From the IMG/VR virus record IMGVR_UViG_3300032235_000807, positions 1 to 28,710 of that record: 28,710 bases of DNA. One strand, 5' to 3'. Shown here in pieces: positions 1-7,522 of this stretch; position 1 is the first letter of the stretch, and every line of letters starts with the position of its first letter. The stretch is from a virus. The notes beneath the pieces were generated by a model. That model saw only the letters and a list, made by a program, of their open reading frames with translations. It ran no database searches and was not told the DNA's origin. Position numbers and translations under genes: made by a program.

Positions 1-269
1 CCTGAAGTTCTTACAACTTTAAGAACGCCACCATAAGACAAGAATGATGATGCACTCATCCAATATTCATATTGTGCATCTTTTGAACTTGGTTTGCCGA
101 ATACATTAATTAATTCTTGCTCCGTAGCAATATCTACTGGGTCATCAACAGGTCCTATTGCAAATGGCCCTGCAATTGCTCCAATATTATCAAGTACATT
201 GTCAGCTCTTCCTACAGTTAAGTCAACCTCTCTGACAAGTACGCCTGGAGATAATTGAGGAGTCGCCAT
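1..269 (-). CDS. gp18: Tail sheath protein gp18, N-terminal fragment (cut by window edge)
   Basis: The first 89 codons of a contractile tail sheath subunit; the rest lies beyond the left edge. Translation of the minus strand begins MATPQLSPGVLVREVDLT and continues through a segment containing AIAGPFAIGPVDDPV and ELINVFGKP. This is the conserved N-terminus of T4-like sheath proteins, which polymerise around the tail tube and contract at infection. The ATG at 269 is preceded by AGGGAG with 6 nt spacing, the clearest ribosome binding site in the window, which fixes the start. The gene follows gp17, as in T4. A weak hairpin and a late-promoter-like octamer lie in the gap upstream, so the sheath, needed in many copies per virion, may have its own transcript. 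What is seen is the sequence match and the ribosome site; strong separate expression is inferred. Confidence 0.93.
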   Translation of the reverse strand, partial: MATPQLSPGVLVREVDLTVGRADNVLDNIGAIAGPFAIGPVDDPVDIATEQELINVFGKPSSKDAQYEYWMSASSFLSYGGVLKVVRTS

Positions 270-275
270 ATTTTT

Positions 276-281
276 CTCCCT
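276..281 (-). promoter_or_regulatory. Strong Shine-Dalgarno of gp18
   Basis: Minus-strand AGGGAG lies 6 nt before the gp18 ATG. Most other genes here have weak or no recognisable Shine-Dalgarno (gp17, gp13, the 73-residue gene and the 1497-residue gene show none), so this one stands out. It fits the high copy number of the sheath. Confidence 0.7.
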
Positions 282-304
282 AAAAAATCAGTTTCTCTAA
301 AAAA

Positions 305-312
305 TATTTATG
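305..312 (-). promoter_or_regulatory. Candidate T4-type late promoter (CATAAATA) of gp18
   Basis: The minus strand carries CATAAATA in the gp17-gp18 gap, 35 nt before the gp18 ATG. This fits the NATAAATA/TATAAATA late promoter of T4-like phages, read by host polymerase with gp55/gp33/gp45. It leaves a 5' leader of about 30 nt holding the AGGGAG site. In DNA this AT-rich the octamer occurs by chance, so the support is its placement in the largest gap, just after a terminator-like hairpin. Confidence 0.5.
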
Positions 313-339
313 AAAAACTTTATTTACATGCAAGTAAAG
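313..339 (-). terminator. Weak terminator-like hairpin after gp17
   Basis: Just after the gp17 stop codon the minus strand reads CTTTACTT, loop GCATGT, AAATAAAG, then five T. The stem is 8 positions with one C/A mismatch and only one G-C pair, so it is weak. Its place between the gp17 stop and the candidate gp18 promoter is what a terminator would occupy. It could be chance in AT-rich DNA. Confidence 0.3.
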
Positions 340-340
340 C

Positions 341-1990
341 TTAAAAATTATATTCCCACATATAAGACATGTCTCCATATTCATCTGTAAACCATCTTGT
401 ACCCTGGTCGTCAACGAAATTATCAGACTCAGTTCCATCCACAATAAATCCAAATGGTGCCATATCTTGTTCTAGTTGATTCTGTTGTTCCTCATATAAT
501 TTCTTACGGACATCATTGTCCGTCATTTCTTTAAAATAATCTTGTACTATTAACCATGCAAATATTACAAGACACATTGCTAAGTCATCATTACATCCTT
601 CTTCAGCTTCAAATGAATTATATTTCTGGACAAATGTGGTTAATTCTGATATAATATCATAGTCACTGACTAATAGCTTTTCTTCTTCTATAATTGCCTT
701 CAAATTTAAGCAGCCAACTTTCTTGACTGTTTTTGACATTTTAACTCCCATTTGAGTTTTTTTGCCAGAAAACCCTTGCCCAACAATCTGTCCAGCCCTA
801 CCACGCATAGAACACATTAAAACATTAGGATATTCCAAATCGTAATGTAATGCAGCAGCCACCTGATCCCCTACATCATTCACTTCACACAGCACATAGG
901 CGCTGTTGTAAGCCTTTCCAGCGTCTTTTATGACATATGGGAACATCATAGGTTTTATTTCATTATTTCTATACTTTGCCACAACTGTATATGGAAAAGT
1001 AGTTATATCAAATACTATAAATGCAGAATAATCAATCTCTACTCCTCTTGCGACATCAACACTAATTACATATTGATGGTCCTCTATTGGATCATTATAT
1101 ACATCAAGTCCTGCATTTGATGTCTTTGGTCTGTCTTGAACTAAAGTTGCTAACTTTGCACCAGATATTAATGTATCTACTGAACCAAGAAATTCACATT
1201 CAAATTCCTGTCTCCACTGACTCTCACTTGTGTTGGCGATTGTAGTTCTCTTGAATTCCTCATCTCTTCCTGGAACATCAGTCCAAAATACTTCAATTGG
1301 AACATATTCATTTTTACTCTTCTTTGCGTCATCCCACAATTTATAAAAGTGATTAAGTCCCTTAGGAGTAGAGACCACAATAACTTTTGATGATTTACCA
1401 GAAGTGATTGTAGGATATACTGAACTAAAGAATGAGTCGGCAACTTGATTTGGAACGAAAGCAAATTCGTCCAAAAAGATAATGTTATATGTACTACCTC
1501 TAACAGATGATGCTGAAGTTGATGCTGCAAATATTTTAGAACCGTTTTCTAATTCTAATGATCCTTTATTCCAAGAACATATTCCCTGTTGGAGCCATCT
1601 AGGGAGATTTTCATATCCAGTTTGCAAACGACCAAGTAGATCTCTTGCTGTCTGCGCTTTGTTTGCAAGAATTGCAATGTTTACATTATCATTAAAAATT
1701 GCATAATGTAGTAGATAAGATACTACGGTCGTTGATTTTCCAGACTGTCTCGGAAGTTTGCAAATATTAAATCTATTTTTATGGAAAGAACTTAACATTC
1801 TTTCCTGGAATGGATACATCTCAAATGGTTGCAATCCATGATCCAAAGTAACAATTTGTATATAATTATTTGCAAAATATACTGGATCTTGGGCACATTT
1901 TGCAAATTCAACAATTTGTTCTTCTGTGAATTCAATTTGGGTATTTGCTTTTTTTAGGAGCGGGTTACCAAGATAATGTTCTTCAGCCAT
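341..1990 (-). CDS. gp17: Terminase large subunit gp17 (packaging ATPase and nuclease)
   Basis: The DNA packaging motor: it cuts concatemeric DNA and pumps it through the portal into the prohead. At 549 residues it is somewhat shorter than T4 gp17 (610). The ATPase half has a Walker A-type loop PRQSGKST (residues 80-87), a Walker B IIFLDE (170-175) with catalytic Glu175, and the coupling motif VVSTPKG (205-211). The RNase H-like nuclease half shows the expected acidic residues: Asp312 in ISVDVARG, Glu369 in LCEVNDVG and an Asp pair in GCNDDLAM (468-469). The N-terminal EEHYLGNPLLKKANT is of the type seen in marine T4-like phages and supports the ATG at 1990, although no Shine-Dalgarno is visible. 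It lies 17 nt after the 536-residue gene, which separates it from gp16. The motor looks intact, with no missing catalytic residue. Confidence 0.97.
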   Translation of the reverse strand: MAEEHYLGNPLLKKANTQIEFTEEQIVEFAKCAQDPVYFANNYIQIVTLDHGLQPFEMYPFQERMLSSFHKNRFNICKLPRQSGKSTTVVSYLLHYAIFNDNVNIAILANKAQTARDLLGRLQTGYENLPRWLQQGICSWNKGSLELENGSKIFAASTSASSVRGSTYNIIFLDEFAFVPNQVADSFFSSVYPTITSGKSSKVIVVSTPKGLNHFYKLWDDAKKSKNEYVPIEVFWTDVPGRDEEFKRTTIANTSESQWRQEFECEFLGSVDTLISGAKLATLVQDRPKTSNAGLDVYNDPIEDHQYVISVDVARGVEIDYSAFIVFDITTFPYTVVAKYRNNEIKPMMFPYVIKDAGKAYNSAYVLCEVNDVGDQVAAALHYDLEYPNVLMCSMRGRAGQIVGQGFSGKKTQMGVKMSKTVKKVGCLNLKAIIEEEKLLVSDYDIISELTTFVQKYNSFEAEEGCNDDLAMCLVIFAWLIVQDYFKEMTDNDVRKKLYEEQQNQLEQDMAPFGFIVDGTESDNFVDDQGTRWFTDEYGDMSYMWEYNF

Positions 1991-2007
1991 AAAAAATTAA
2001 TATAAAT

Positions 2008-3618
2008 TTACCATTTAACTTTGTTTGCCCAATATGCGGCGCTCATTTTTCCTTTTTTAATATTTTTTTTGTGTCTTTTTTTGAATCTGTCTCTACGATC
2101 TGCATATTCTTTAGATTCACCCTCTTTTTTTGGGGAGCCTTTCACTCCTAGTTGACCAAAACGAATCAATTTTTCTTTTCCATCTTCACATGCCTTTACT
2201 ACATGTGATTTACCAGTTTCTCCTGATCCATGTGGCTCAGACTTTGGCTTATTGCAAGCCATTTCAGACTTTTTTGATTCTATTATTTCAACCCCCTCTC
2301 CTATTGTACCGTTATTTAAAAGATAGTTTTTTGATTTTTTATCTGGTACTTGGATAATAGGAAGATTTTGTTGTATTCTACTTGGATTATATGTAATAAC
2401 TTTACAATTTGGATAAACTTTATTTGCTTCATCTGTTATTTCTTTTCTATTAGGCATTCTTATTTGTGGGAAGAACATTTGAATATTATAATATTTTGCT
2501 CTCCACATTAAAGTAACAGAAAAGTTATGTCCATATTGAGTGGGAATTGTTGTTTCTGATAATTCAGTAGAAGTTCCAGTTTTAGATAGCTCTTTCTTTT
2601 TTGCATTAGCTAATTCAATTTGAGCTTTATCTACTTTTTGTTGCGCATTTAACACTTGAGTAGATACATTTTCTTCTACTTCAACACATGATCCCTTTTC
2701 AAATTTTTCTGTTCCCTTTTTTCTTTTATATCCATCCCAACAAGGATCGCTCTTTTTGGATTTTTTTGCTTCCTTGATCAATGGATCTGCAGTAATCAGA
2801 TCAATAAATTCATAAGAAGCATTACCAAACATGTCTCTTACTATCTTACTTTCTTTTTGAGTCTCTACTTTTTTTAACTTTGTATAGTAATCTGGTACTT
2901 CATCTAAATGTTGAAGTGCAGTAATTCTTGCAGCAGTCTTGTCTGAAGTATGTTCTCCTTCTACTTTAATTCCCATCTTTAATTGGGCATTTATCTTGTC
3001 TAAAGAAACTCCATGTTTTTTTGCAATTTCTTGGGGTGACTTATATGCCTGAACTGGACCTTTTGGGTCCTTTTCTTCATGCATGGATGAACAATCTTTG
3101 TATCCATGCTCAGGGCACTTTTTTCCTTTTTTTGTTTTATTGCATCCACAACCCATTTCGGATAATATTTTATCTACTAAAGAAATCTCTTCATTTCTTG
3201 GTGGCAAGTGCTTATATTTGGGAACAGCTTTAACGCCAGTTCCTCCTTTTTTTATTGCTACATTTTTTGCAGCTTCGCCTTCTCCTCCAGTCCCAGGTCT
3301 ATCTATTCTTTTGGTTATTTTATTTTGTGTTGTTGCATCTTTATGTTTTTTTGGATCAATTTCAAATGATTTCTTTTCGTTTTCATTTAATTCTTCATCA
3401 CTTTGAAGATATTCTGCTGCAGTATCAATATAATCAGCTGCTCTGGTAATTTTAGATTGTACCCAAGCAGGTAATTGGGTATCACTACTCTTGATTGCCT
3501 TTCTCAAGTTCTTTACAGCTCTTTCGATTGAATCTAGTTCAATCCCTGCCATGTAACCTTCATCATCTTTCTTTTTACCACTGGCAATTTCTTTATGATC
3601 TTCTTGTATTTTTTTCAT
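2008..3618 (-). CDS. Mosaic 536-residue protein between the terminase genes; DUF5661-like segment and C-terminal RFG...YWANKVKW domain
   Basis: Function unknown. It reads as a string of short modules. Residues 20-72 form a helical segment (GYMAGIELDSIERAVKNL, then LPAWVQSKITRAADYID) that I recall from proteins of marine T4-like phages. Residues 157-176 are Cys/His-rich (CGC, KKCPEHG, DC) and might bind metal. Residues 193-252 resemble DUF5661 (MGIKVEGEHT, then LQHLDEVPDYYTKL). A CWDGYK motif sits near 293. Residues 369-412 hold a small domain (MWRAKYYNIQMFFPQIRMP). Residues 484-536 end in RFGQLG, FKKRHKKNIKKGKMSAAYW and VKW, like the basic tail module of many phage head-associated proteins. 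Linkers are Lys-rich and low in complexity. T4 has nothing between genes 16 and 17. The place suggests a packaging or internal virion role, but that is inference. The ATG at 3618 has no clear Shine-Dalgarno; Met23 is an alternative start. Confidence 0.75.
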   Translation of the reverse strand: MKKIQEDHKEIASGKKKDDEGYMAGIELDSIERAVKNLRKAIKSSDTQLPAWVQSKITRAADYIDTAAEYLQSDEELNENEKKSFEIDPKKHKDATTQNKITKRIDRPGTGGEGEAAKNVAIKKGGTGVKAVPKYKHLPPRNEEISLVDKILSEMGCGCNKTKKGKKCPEHGYKDCSSMHEEKDPKGPVQAYKSPQEIAKKHGVSLDKINAQLKMGIKVEGEHTSDKTAARITALQHLDEVPDYYTKLKKVETQKESKIVRDMFGNASYEFIDLITADPLIKEAKKSKKSDPCWDGYKRKKGTEKFEKGSCVEVEENVSTQVLNAQQKVDKAQIELANAKKKELSKTGTSTELSETTIPTQYGHNFSVTLMWRAKYYNIQMFFPQIRMPNRKEITDEANKVYPNCKVITYNPSRIQQNLPIIQVPDKKSKNYLLNNGTIGEGVEIIESKKSEMACNKPKSEPHGSGETGKSHVVKACEDGKEKLIRFGQLGVKGSPKKEGESKEYADRRDRFKKRHKKNIKKGKMSAAYWANKVKW

Positions 3619-3644
3619 TTCTACTGCAGTTTAATCATTTATTT

Positions 3645-4103
3645 TTATTTATCTTCATCGATGTCTTTTAGTTTATTTTTGAGCAGTTTTGATAAGTCAG
3701 CTGTTGATCCGACAAAGAGCGCATTAGTTACATTAGTTGGACCTTTCTGTTGCTTAACTTCATCTAACGCCTTTATTTTTTTCTGAAGATCAATAAGTTT
3801 GTCAGTTGCATCAGAGACATTTTTTATTAATTGGCCAACAACTTCATATGCCCTAGGTGCATCAGTTTCCTGTGCCAATTCTAGAACATTATTAATTGCT
3901 TCCTGTCCCTTTTCTATGATAGAATATAAATTGCCACGAGTATACTCGTAATCTTTTTTTATATCATCAATTGCAGATTTTTCTGGTTTTGCTACCTCTA
4001 TCTCAGGAATAATTTCGGTTACCTCAGCAGAAACTTGTATTTCTTTTTCTTGTTCGATATTAAACTCTTTATTCAGCTTATCGAATTTTTTAGTCATTCT
4101 CAT
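3645..4103 (-). CDS. gp16: Terminase small subunit gp16
   Basis: The small terminase recognises viral DNA and regulates gp17. The length (152 residues) is close to T4 gp16 (164). The core at 51-115 (DYEYTRGNLYSIIEKGQEAI, then APRAYEVVGQLIKN and LIDLQKKIKALDEV) aligns by eye with the T4 helical oligomerisation core, where T4 has DSPRHMEVFATLM. The tail NALFVGSTADLSKLL (128-142) matches the T4 NATVFMGSPTELM segment. The N-terminus is acidic and variable. The ATG at 4103 has AGG 5 nt upstream; a second in-frame ATG at 4097 would give MTKKFDKL and cannot be excluded. It lies 9 nt after gp15 and is parted from gp17 by the mosaic gene. Confidence 0.9.
   Translation of the reverse strand: MRMTKKFDKLNKEFNIEQEKEIQVSAEVTEIIPEIEVAKPEKSAIDDIKKDYEYTRGNLYSIIEKGQEAINNVLELAQETDAPRAYEVVGQLIKNVSDATDKLIDLQKKIKALDEVKQQKGPTNVTNALFVGSTADLSKLLKNKLKDIDEDK
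3646..3653 (-). promoter_or_regulatory. Candidate late promoter (GATAAATA) over the gp16 stop
   Basis: Minus-strand GATAAATA overlaps the last codons and stop of gp16 (GAT AAA TAA) and lies 28 nt before the ATG of the 536-residue gene. It fits NATAAATA and the spacing is reasonable, but the sequence is also fixed by coding (Asp-Lys-stop), so chance is likely. Confidence 0.25.
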
Positions 4104-4112
4104 AGTAACCTA

Positions 4113-5117
4113 TCAATCTAAAGAACCAGTGAACCCAAAATCATCACCAGGTTCAATTAATAAATTATCTGCAGGAGTAATAAGTTTGACTTCTGATCCA
4201 GATATATGATCTAATATTGTAGTTGAATCTTGTCCTCTTCTTACACTTAAAACATTGCCACTAATAGATTCGACATATATTTCTTCTTTGTTTATATCTA
4301 AGAAAGATCCAATTGTTATTCCAGCTGAATTTGCAACTTCAATTAAAGTGTCAACTTTACTTATATCCTTAGTTACTGTGGTTGTTGTAGTTCCAGAATA
4401 ACTTTGAATTGCTTTAGGTTCTACACTGTATATGACTTCTCTTCTTGCCAAACCAGATGGATCTCCAGCAGCAAACCCAATAGAAACTTTTTTGATAATT
4501 TCCGAAGATATAGAATTTGAAGATACTGGGCCAAATAGGAAAGTTTTAGCAGTAAATTTCAAAGTATATATTAGTGCTCTTCTTTCTGTGTAATCGCCCT
4601 CATAATTATCAGTCATTGAGATGTTATCTAAAACAATTTGAACATCTCTTTTTTCTCCTATTTCTTTCACTAAATCTACAGTTAAATTATAGTTTGGCTG
4701 AAAATAGGGAAGAATCTGCTCAATGATCTGAAGCATATCCTCATTTAATTTCGTGAAAATACTTAACTCAAAATTTAAATTATATGGTACAGGCATGTAT
4801 GCCTTTCTTATTTCATTATTATTCGCGTCTTTTGTTAGAAATGTTTGAGTTGTCGTCAACTTTCTTGTAGTATCATAAGACATTCCAATCAGTTCAAATG
4901 ACATTCTGGGTAATGTGATTTGAATTGGCTTATTTAAATCTGGGACTTGCTGAACTCTAGCTAAAAACTTTTGAGTTGGAGAGTATGCCAGTGGAACTTT
5001 TAATGTGGAAACAACATTATTGTCATTATTTTTATGCTTTATTGTTATTCCATTAAAAAGTGTACCAAATGAAACTACAGTTTTTCTTATAATCTCGTGA
5101 TAAAAATATTCAAACAT
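4113..5117 (-). CDS. gp15: Tail completion and sheath stabiliser gp15
   Basis: Homologue of T4 gp15, which caps the tail tube and sheath and makes the tail side of the head-tail joint. MFEYFYHEIIRKTVVSFGTL parallels the T4 MFGYFYNSSFRR start. FELSIFTKLNEDM with IIEQILPYFQPNYN (117-144) is nearly the T4 IVEQILPYFQPHFN motif. KRDVQIVLDNISMTD and the following ERRALIYTLKF also match. It is 334 residues against 272 in T4. The extra length is a C-terminal module at about 252-313 (GITIGSFLDINKEEIYVES, then GNVLSVRRGQDSTT and DHISG), a type seen again in other proteins here. The ATG at 5117 has AAAGG about 11 nt upstream. It follows the second-longest gap in the window. The identification is firm; the role of the added module is unknown. 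Confidence 0.93.
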   Translation of the reverse strand: MFEYFYHEIIRKTVVSFGTLFNGITIKHKNNDNNVVSTLKVPLAYSPTQKFLARVQQVPDLNKPIQITLPRMSFELIGMSYDTTRKLTTTQTFLTKDANNNEIRKAYMPVPYNLNFELSIFTKLNEDMLQIIEQILPYFQPNYNLTVDLVKEIGEKRDVQIVLDNISMTDNYEGDYTERRALIYTLKFTAKTFLFGPVSSNSISSEIIKKVSIGFAAGDPSGLARREVIYSVEPKAIQSYSGTTTTTVTKDISKVDTLIEVANSAGITIGSFLDINKEEIYVESISGNVLSVRRGQDSTTILDHISGSEVKLITPADNLLIEPGDDFGFTGSLD

Positions 5118-5157
5118 TGTCAGTAAACCTTTATAATATACTATTTAACAATTTATA

Positions 5158-5165
5158 TATTTATT
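5158..5165 (-). promoter_or_regulatory. Candidate late promoter (AATAAATA) of gp15
   Basis: Minus-strand AATAAATA spans the end of gp14 (stop TAA at 5166-5164) and the start of the 46-nt gap before gp15; an overlapping TATAAATT lies at 5157-5150. The ATG is about 40 nt downstream, a normal late-promoter distance. The motif is low in information, so this is only a candidate. Confidence 0.35.
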
Positions 5166-6537
5166 ATGGTGTTCCGAATGGATTTGATTCACTAAAGTCT
5201 ACAATTTGATCCGCCTCTGTTTGAATTTCTTTATTTTGAGCAAAAGTATCCTCAATATTATCGATAGTAATTTTTCTTATTTGATATGTTGCGCTGGATG
5301 CAGTCCCAACTATCGTTTCTCCTGGTTTAAAGTCACCGGTAATATGTGAAAGTTCTAGTTTATTGGTAAGTTTATTCCAAGATTTCACTCTTGCCGTATT
5401 TGCAGTAATAGAACCAATTACAGTTTCATTGTATTGATATGTGCCAAACCCAACCATATATGGACTTGACAATTGGACTTGAGGTGGTTCACTATATCCA
5501 ATTCCTGTGGTAGTAACTCCAATTCTAACTACAACTCCATTTTCTACAATTGCTCTTGCTTGAGCAGGTACGGTACATATACCAATAAATTGAACGACTG
5601 GGGGATCAGAATAACCAGATCCACCATTTGTTATTGTAACTACTCCGACTATACCATTGCCTATTGAGGCAACAGCAGTAGCACCATCTCCTCCACCACC
5701 ATAAAAACCAACGCTAGGTGGAACTGTGTATCCATAACCAGGATTTGAAATTTCCACGGCTTGTACTCTTAGTAAAGTAGCATCAGGTTCACATAAATCT
5801 ACTATACCACCAATCATAGACGCAATACCAATTGCAGTTTGACCAGAAATTGGAGGAGCTATTTTAACTTGAGGGGCTAATTTATAACCATCTCCTCTAT
5901 TTGTTACCTGTATGAATGTCACGCCACCATTGACTATTGATGCAATAGCTGTGGCAGATACGCCAGACCCGACCATATCGTAAGTCTGAATGTATCCCTG
6001 TTTTTCTACATTATCATCTATAAATTCTATTCCAGTATCTATCAACTCATCTTCATATCTGAATAGCTCACACCTTAGAGTGTAAACATATGTTTTTTGT
6101 AATTGGTAAAATGGAGCTTCATGCTCAACGAATTTAATTTCAAATAACCTATCTCCCAGTGGAAAATAGATCAAATCTCCTTCTTTTGGCCTAGTATGCA
6201 ACTCTATAGAAGGAAGATCTTCGAGTAAAGGCGAGATATAATTATCATACCTTTCTTTTGATATAATTAAGGTCAAATCTGTATATGGCTGCACACCAAA
6301 TTTAGTCAATAATGTTCCAGCTCCTTCATATCCATCGTAGGTATCAACATAAGCTTCAATTGGATATGCATTATTAAATTCTGATTCTATTACTTCTCTA
6401 ATTACTGTTTTTTTAGTTAAGTATGTTCTAGGTAAATAATAAATTTCTACACCATAAATCTTCAACTGTTCATTAATTAAATCTTGAATTAAATTTTGTT
6501 CGGATTTAGATCCTTGTAAAAAGAATGGATTTAACAT
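5164..6537 (-). CDS. gp14: Neck protein gp14, enlarged by GGxGY repeats
   Basis: Homologue of T4 gp14, which with gp13 forms the head-side neck and closes the filled capsid. Conserved parts are [14 protein letters not shown] (30-43), [19 protein letters not shown] (65-83), [20 protein letters not shown] (119-138) and APFYQLQ (141-147), all aligning with T4 ([47 protein letters not shown]). The C-terminal [12 protein letters not shown] recalls T4 SFESSPFDNDF. Between these ends sits an insertion that takes the length from 256 (T4) to 457. It contains four copies of a GYxxxPxV repeat (GY at 217, 269, 308 and 347, spacing 52, 39 and 39) and then a segment with [11 protein letters not shown] and FKPGETIVG. 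The start is 3 nt after the gp13 stop with only GGA as a weak ribosome site, so coupling to gp13 translation is likely. Confidence 0.92.
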   Translation of the reverse strand: [457 protein letters not shown]

Positions 6538-6540
6538 AAA

Positions 6541-7356
6541 TTATCCAATAAGATCTAAAGGTGGAAGCTCGTATGTACTAGACATTCTTTCCATAATTAT
6601 ATCTATTTCTCTTTGTGCGTCATCATATATTGGTCTACCATCCAATTCTACTCCACCAGGTAGTTTAACTCCTCTAAATTTAATTAAATTTTGGCCCCAC
6701 TGTCTTTTAATTAAAGCAGTTAAGTATTGTTTCAAGAAAGAATCGTTCCAAACTTTAGTTGATTCCGCTGGATTTAGTGCTCTATAGCAATCCATAACTA
6801 ATGTTTGTCCAACTGTTAGACTTGACCAATCGATATCTAGATATAATTTGTCTTCTCTTTTATTAAATCGTATTTGCTTTTGTGTGGTCAATAACCAATT
6901 TAAATCTTCAAGATAAGTTTTTACCATTGAATATGTCAATAACTCGGTTGACCCCCAGTAGTATATGTCATTTAAAAATAGTTGATATTTTATACTAAAC
7001 ATCCCACTCGAAATACTATTAGATCCCTCGAATTGAAATATTTTATTTACTCCAATGACATATGAGGGTATTTGCAAATAATTTGCAGTTTCTTCGTATT
7101 CATATGTTTTATTTCCAGTTACTGTAGTTATGCCAACTCCAGATTTTCCTCTTCCTCTGTCAATATCTTCTTGTGTTATCTGATATTTCAAAAAAACTGG
7201 AGATACGCCATCAAAATGACGCTCCTGGAAAAACTGAACTGCATCATCTACCAAATCTTCTATCTGTTCTTGTGCTACATTTACTTCTAATACAGGAGCA
7301 CCCAATTTTCTTAAACAATAGTCAATTAATTCTTGTCTAGTAGATGGTTGTGCCAT
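6541..7356 (-). CDS. gp13: Neck protein gp13
   Basis: Homologue of T4 gp13, the partner of gp14 in sealing the head before tail joining. The N-terminal TRQELIDYCLRKLGAPV (6-22), then EVNV and AVQFFQERHFDG (39-50), is almost identical to T4 (TREELIDYCLRRLGAPVIEINV; QFFQERHYDG). The C-terminal LKQYLTALIKRQWGQNL, LPGGVELDGRPIYDDAQREI and the YELPPLDLIG ending also match. The length is 271 residues against 309 in T4, with no repeat insertion, unlike gp14. The ATG lies 1 nt after the stop of the 54-residue gene (TAA-A-ATG) with no visible Shine-Dalgarno, which points to translational coupling. Confidence 0.95.
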   Translation of the reverse strand: MAQPSTRQELIDYCLRKLGAPVLEVNVAQEQIEDLVDDAVQFFQERHFDGVSPVFLKYQITQEDIDRGRGKSGVGITTVTGNKTYEYEETANYLQIPSYVIGVNKIFQFEGSNSISSGMFSIKYQLFLNDIYYWGSTELLTYSMVKTYLEDLNWLLTTQKQIRFNKREDKLYLDIDWSSLTVGQTLVMDCYRALNPAESTKVWNDSFLKQYLTALIKRQWGQNLIKFRGVKLPGGVELDGRPIYDDAQREIDIIMERMSSTYELPPLDLIG

Positions 7357-7357
7357 T

Positions 7358-7522
7358 TTAAAATTTTGAAACTACTTCTTGTTGTTTTAAATATAATTTT
7401 ATATAAGATTTTGCAAAAGTCTTCAGTGTATCAATATCTTCTATACTATCTATGTCTCTAGATAATTTTTCATATTCAAACATTTTGTTTAGATCTTCTA
7501 GAATAATTTTTTCAGGATCCAT
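7358..7522 (-). CDS. Small 54-residue protein upstream of gp13
   Basis: Reading the minus strand from the ATG at 7522 gives MDPEKIILEDLNKMFEYEKL, then a stretch with DIDTLKTFAKSYIKLYLKQQ, ending VVSKF and TAA at 7360-7358. It is acidic at the front, basic toward the end, and predicted all-helical with no membrane segment or signal peptide. It overlaps the end of the preceding 73-residue gene by 11 nt in another frame and ends 1 nt before gp13, so it fits the operon exactly. I recall similar small proteins (FEYEKLSR..ID; LYLKQQEV) at this place in marine T4-like phages, but no function is known to me. The ribosome site is weak (GGA about 12 nt upstream), consistent with coupling. Confidence 0.8.
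   Translation of the reverse strand: MDPEKIILEDLNKMFEYEKLSRDIDSIEDIDTLKTFAKSYIKLYLKQQEVVSKF

Noticed and set aside
1177-1530. Second minus-strand open frame of 117 codons inside gp17
   Set aside because: It overlaps the conserved ATPase-nuclease region of gp17 in another frame, and its product (MQHQLQHHLLEVV...) looks like out-of-frame translation.
3083-3406. Plus-strand open frame of 107 codons opposite the mosaic gene
   Set aside because: It is a shadow of AT-rich, Lys-rich coding on the minus strand (Phe/Leu/Ser-rich product), with no ribosome site and no familiar motif.
5118-5163. Possible small RNA or terminator in the gp14-gp15 gap
   Set aside because: The 46-nt gap is almost all A/T and I found no stable hairpin; only the late-promoter-like octamers stand out.
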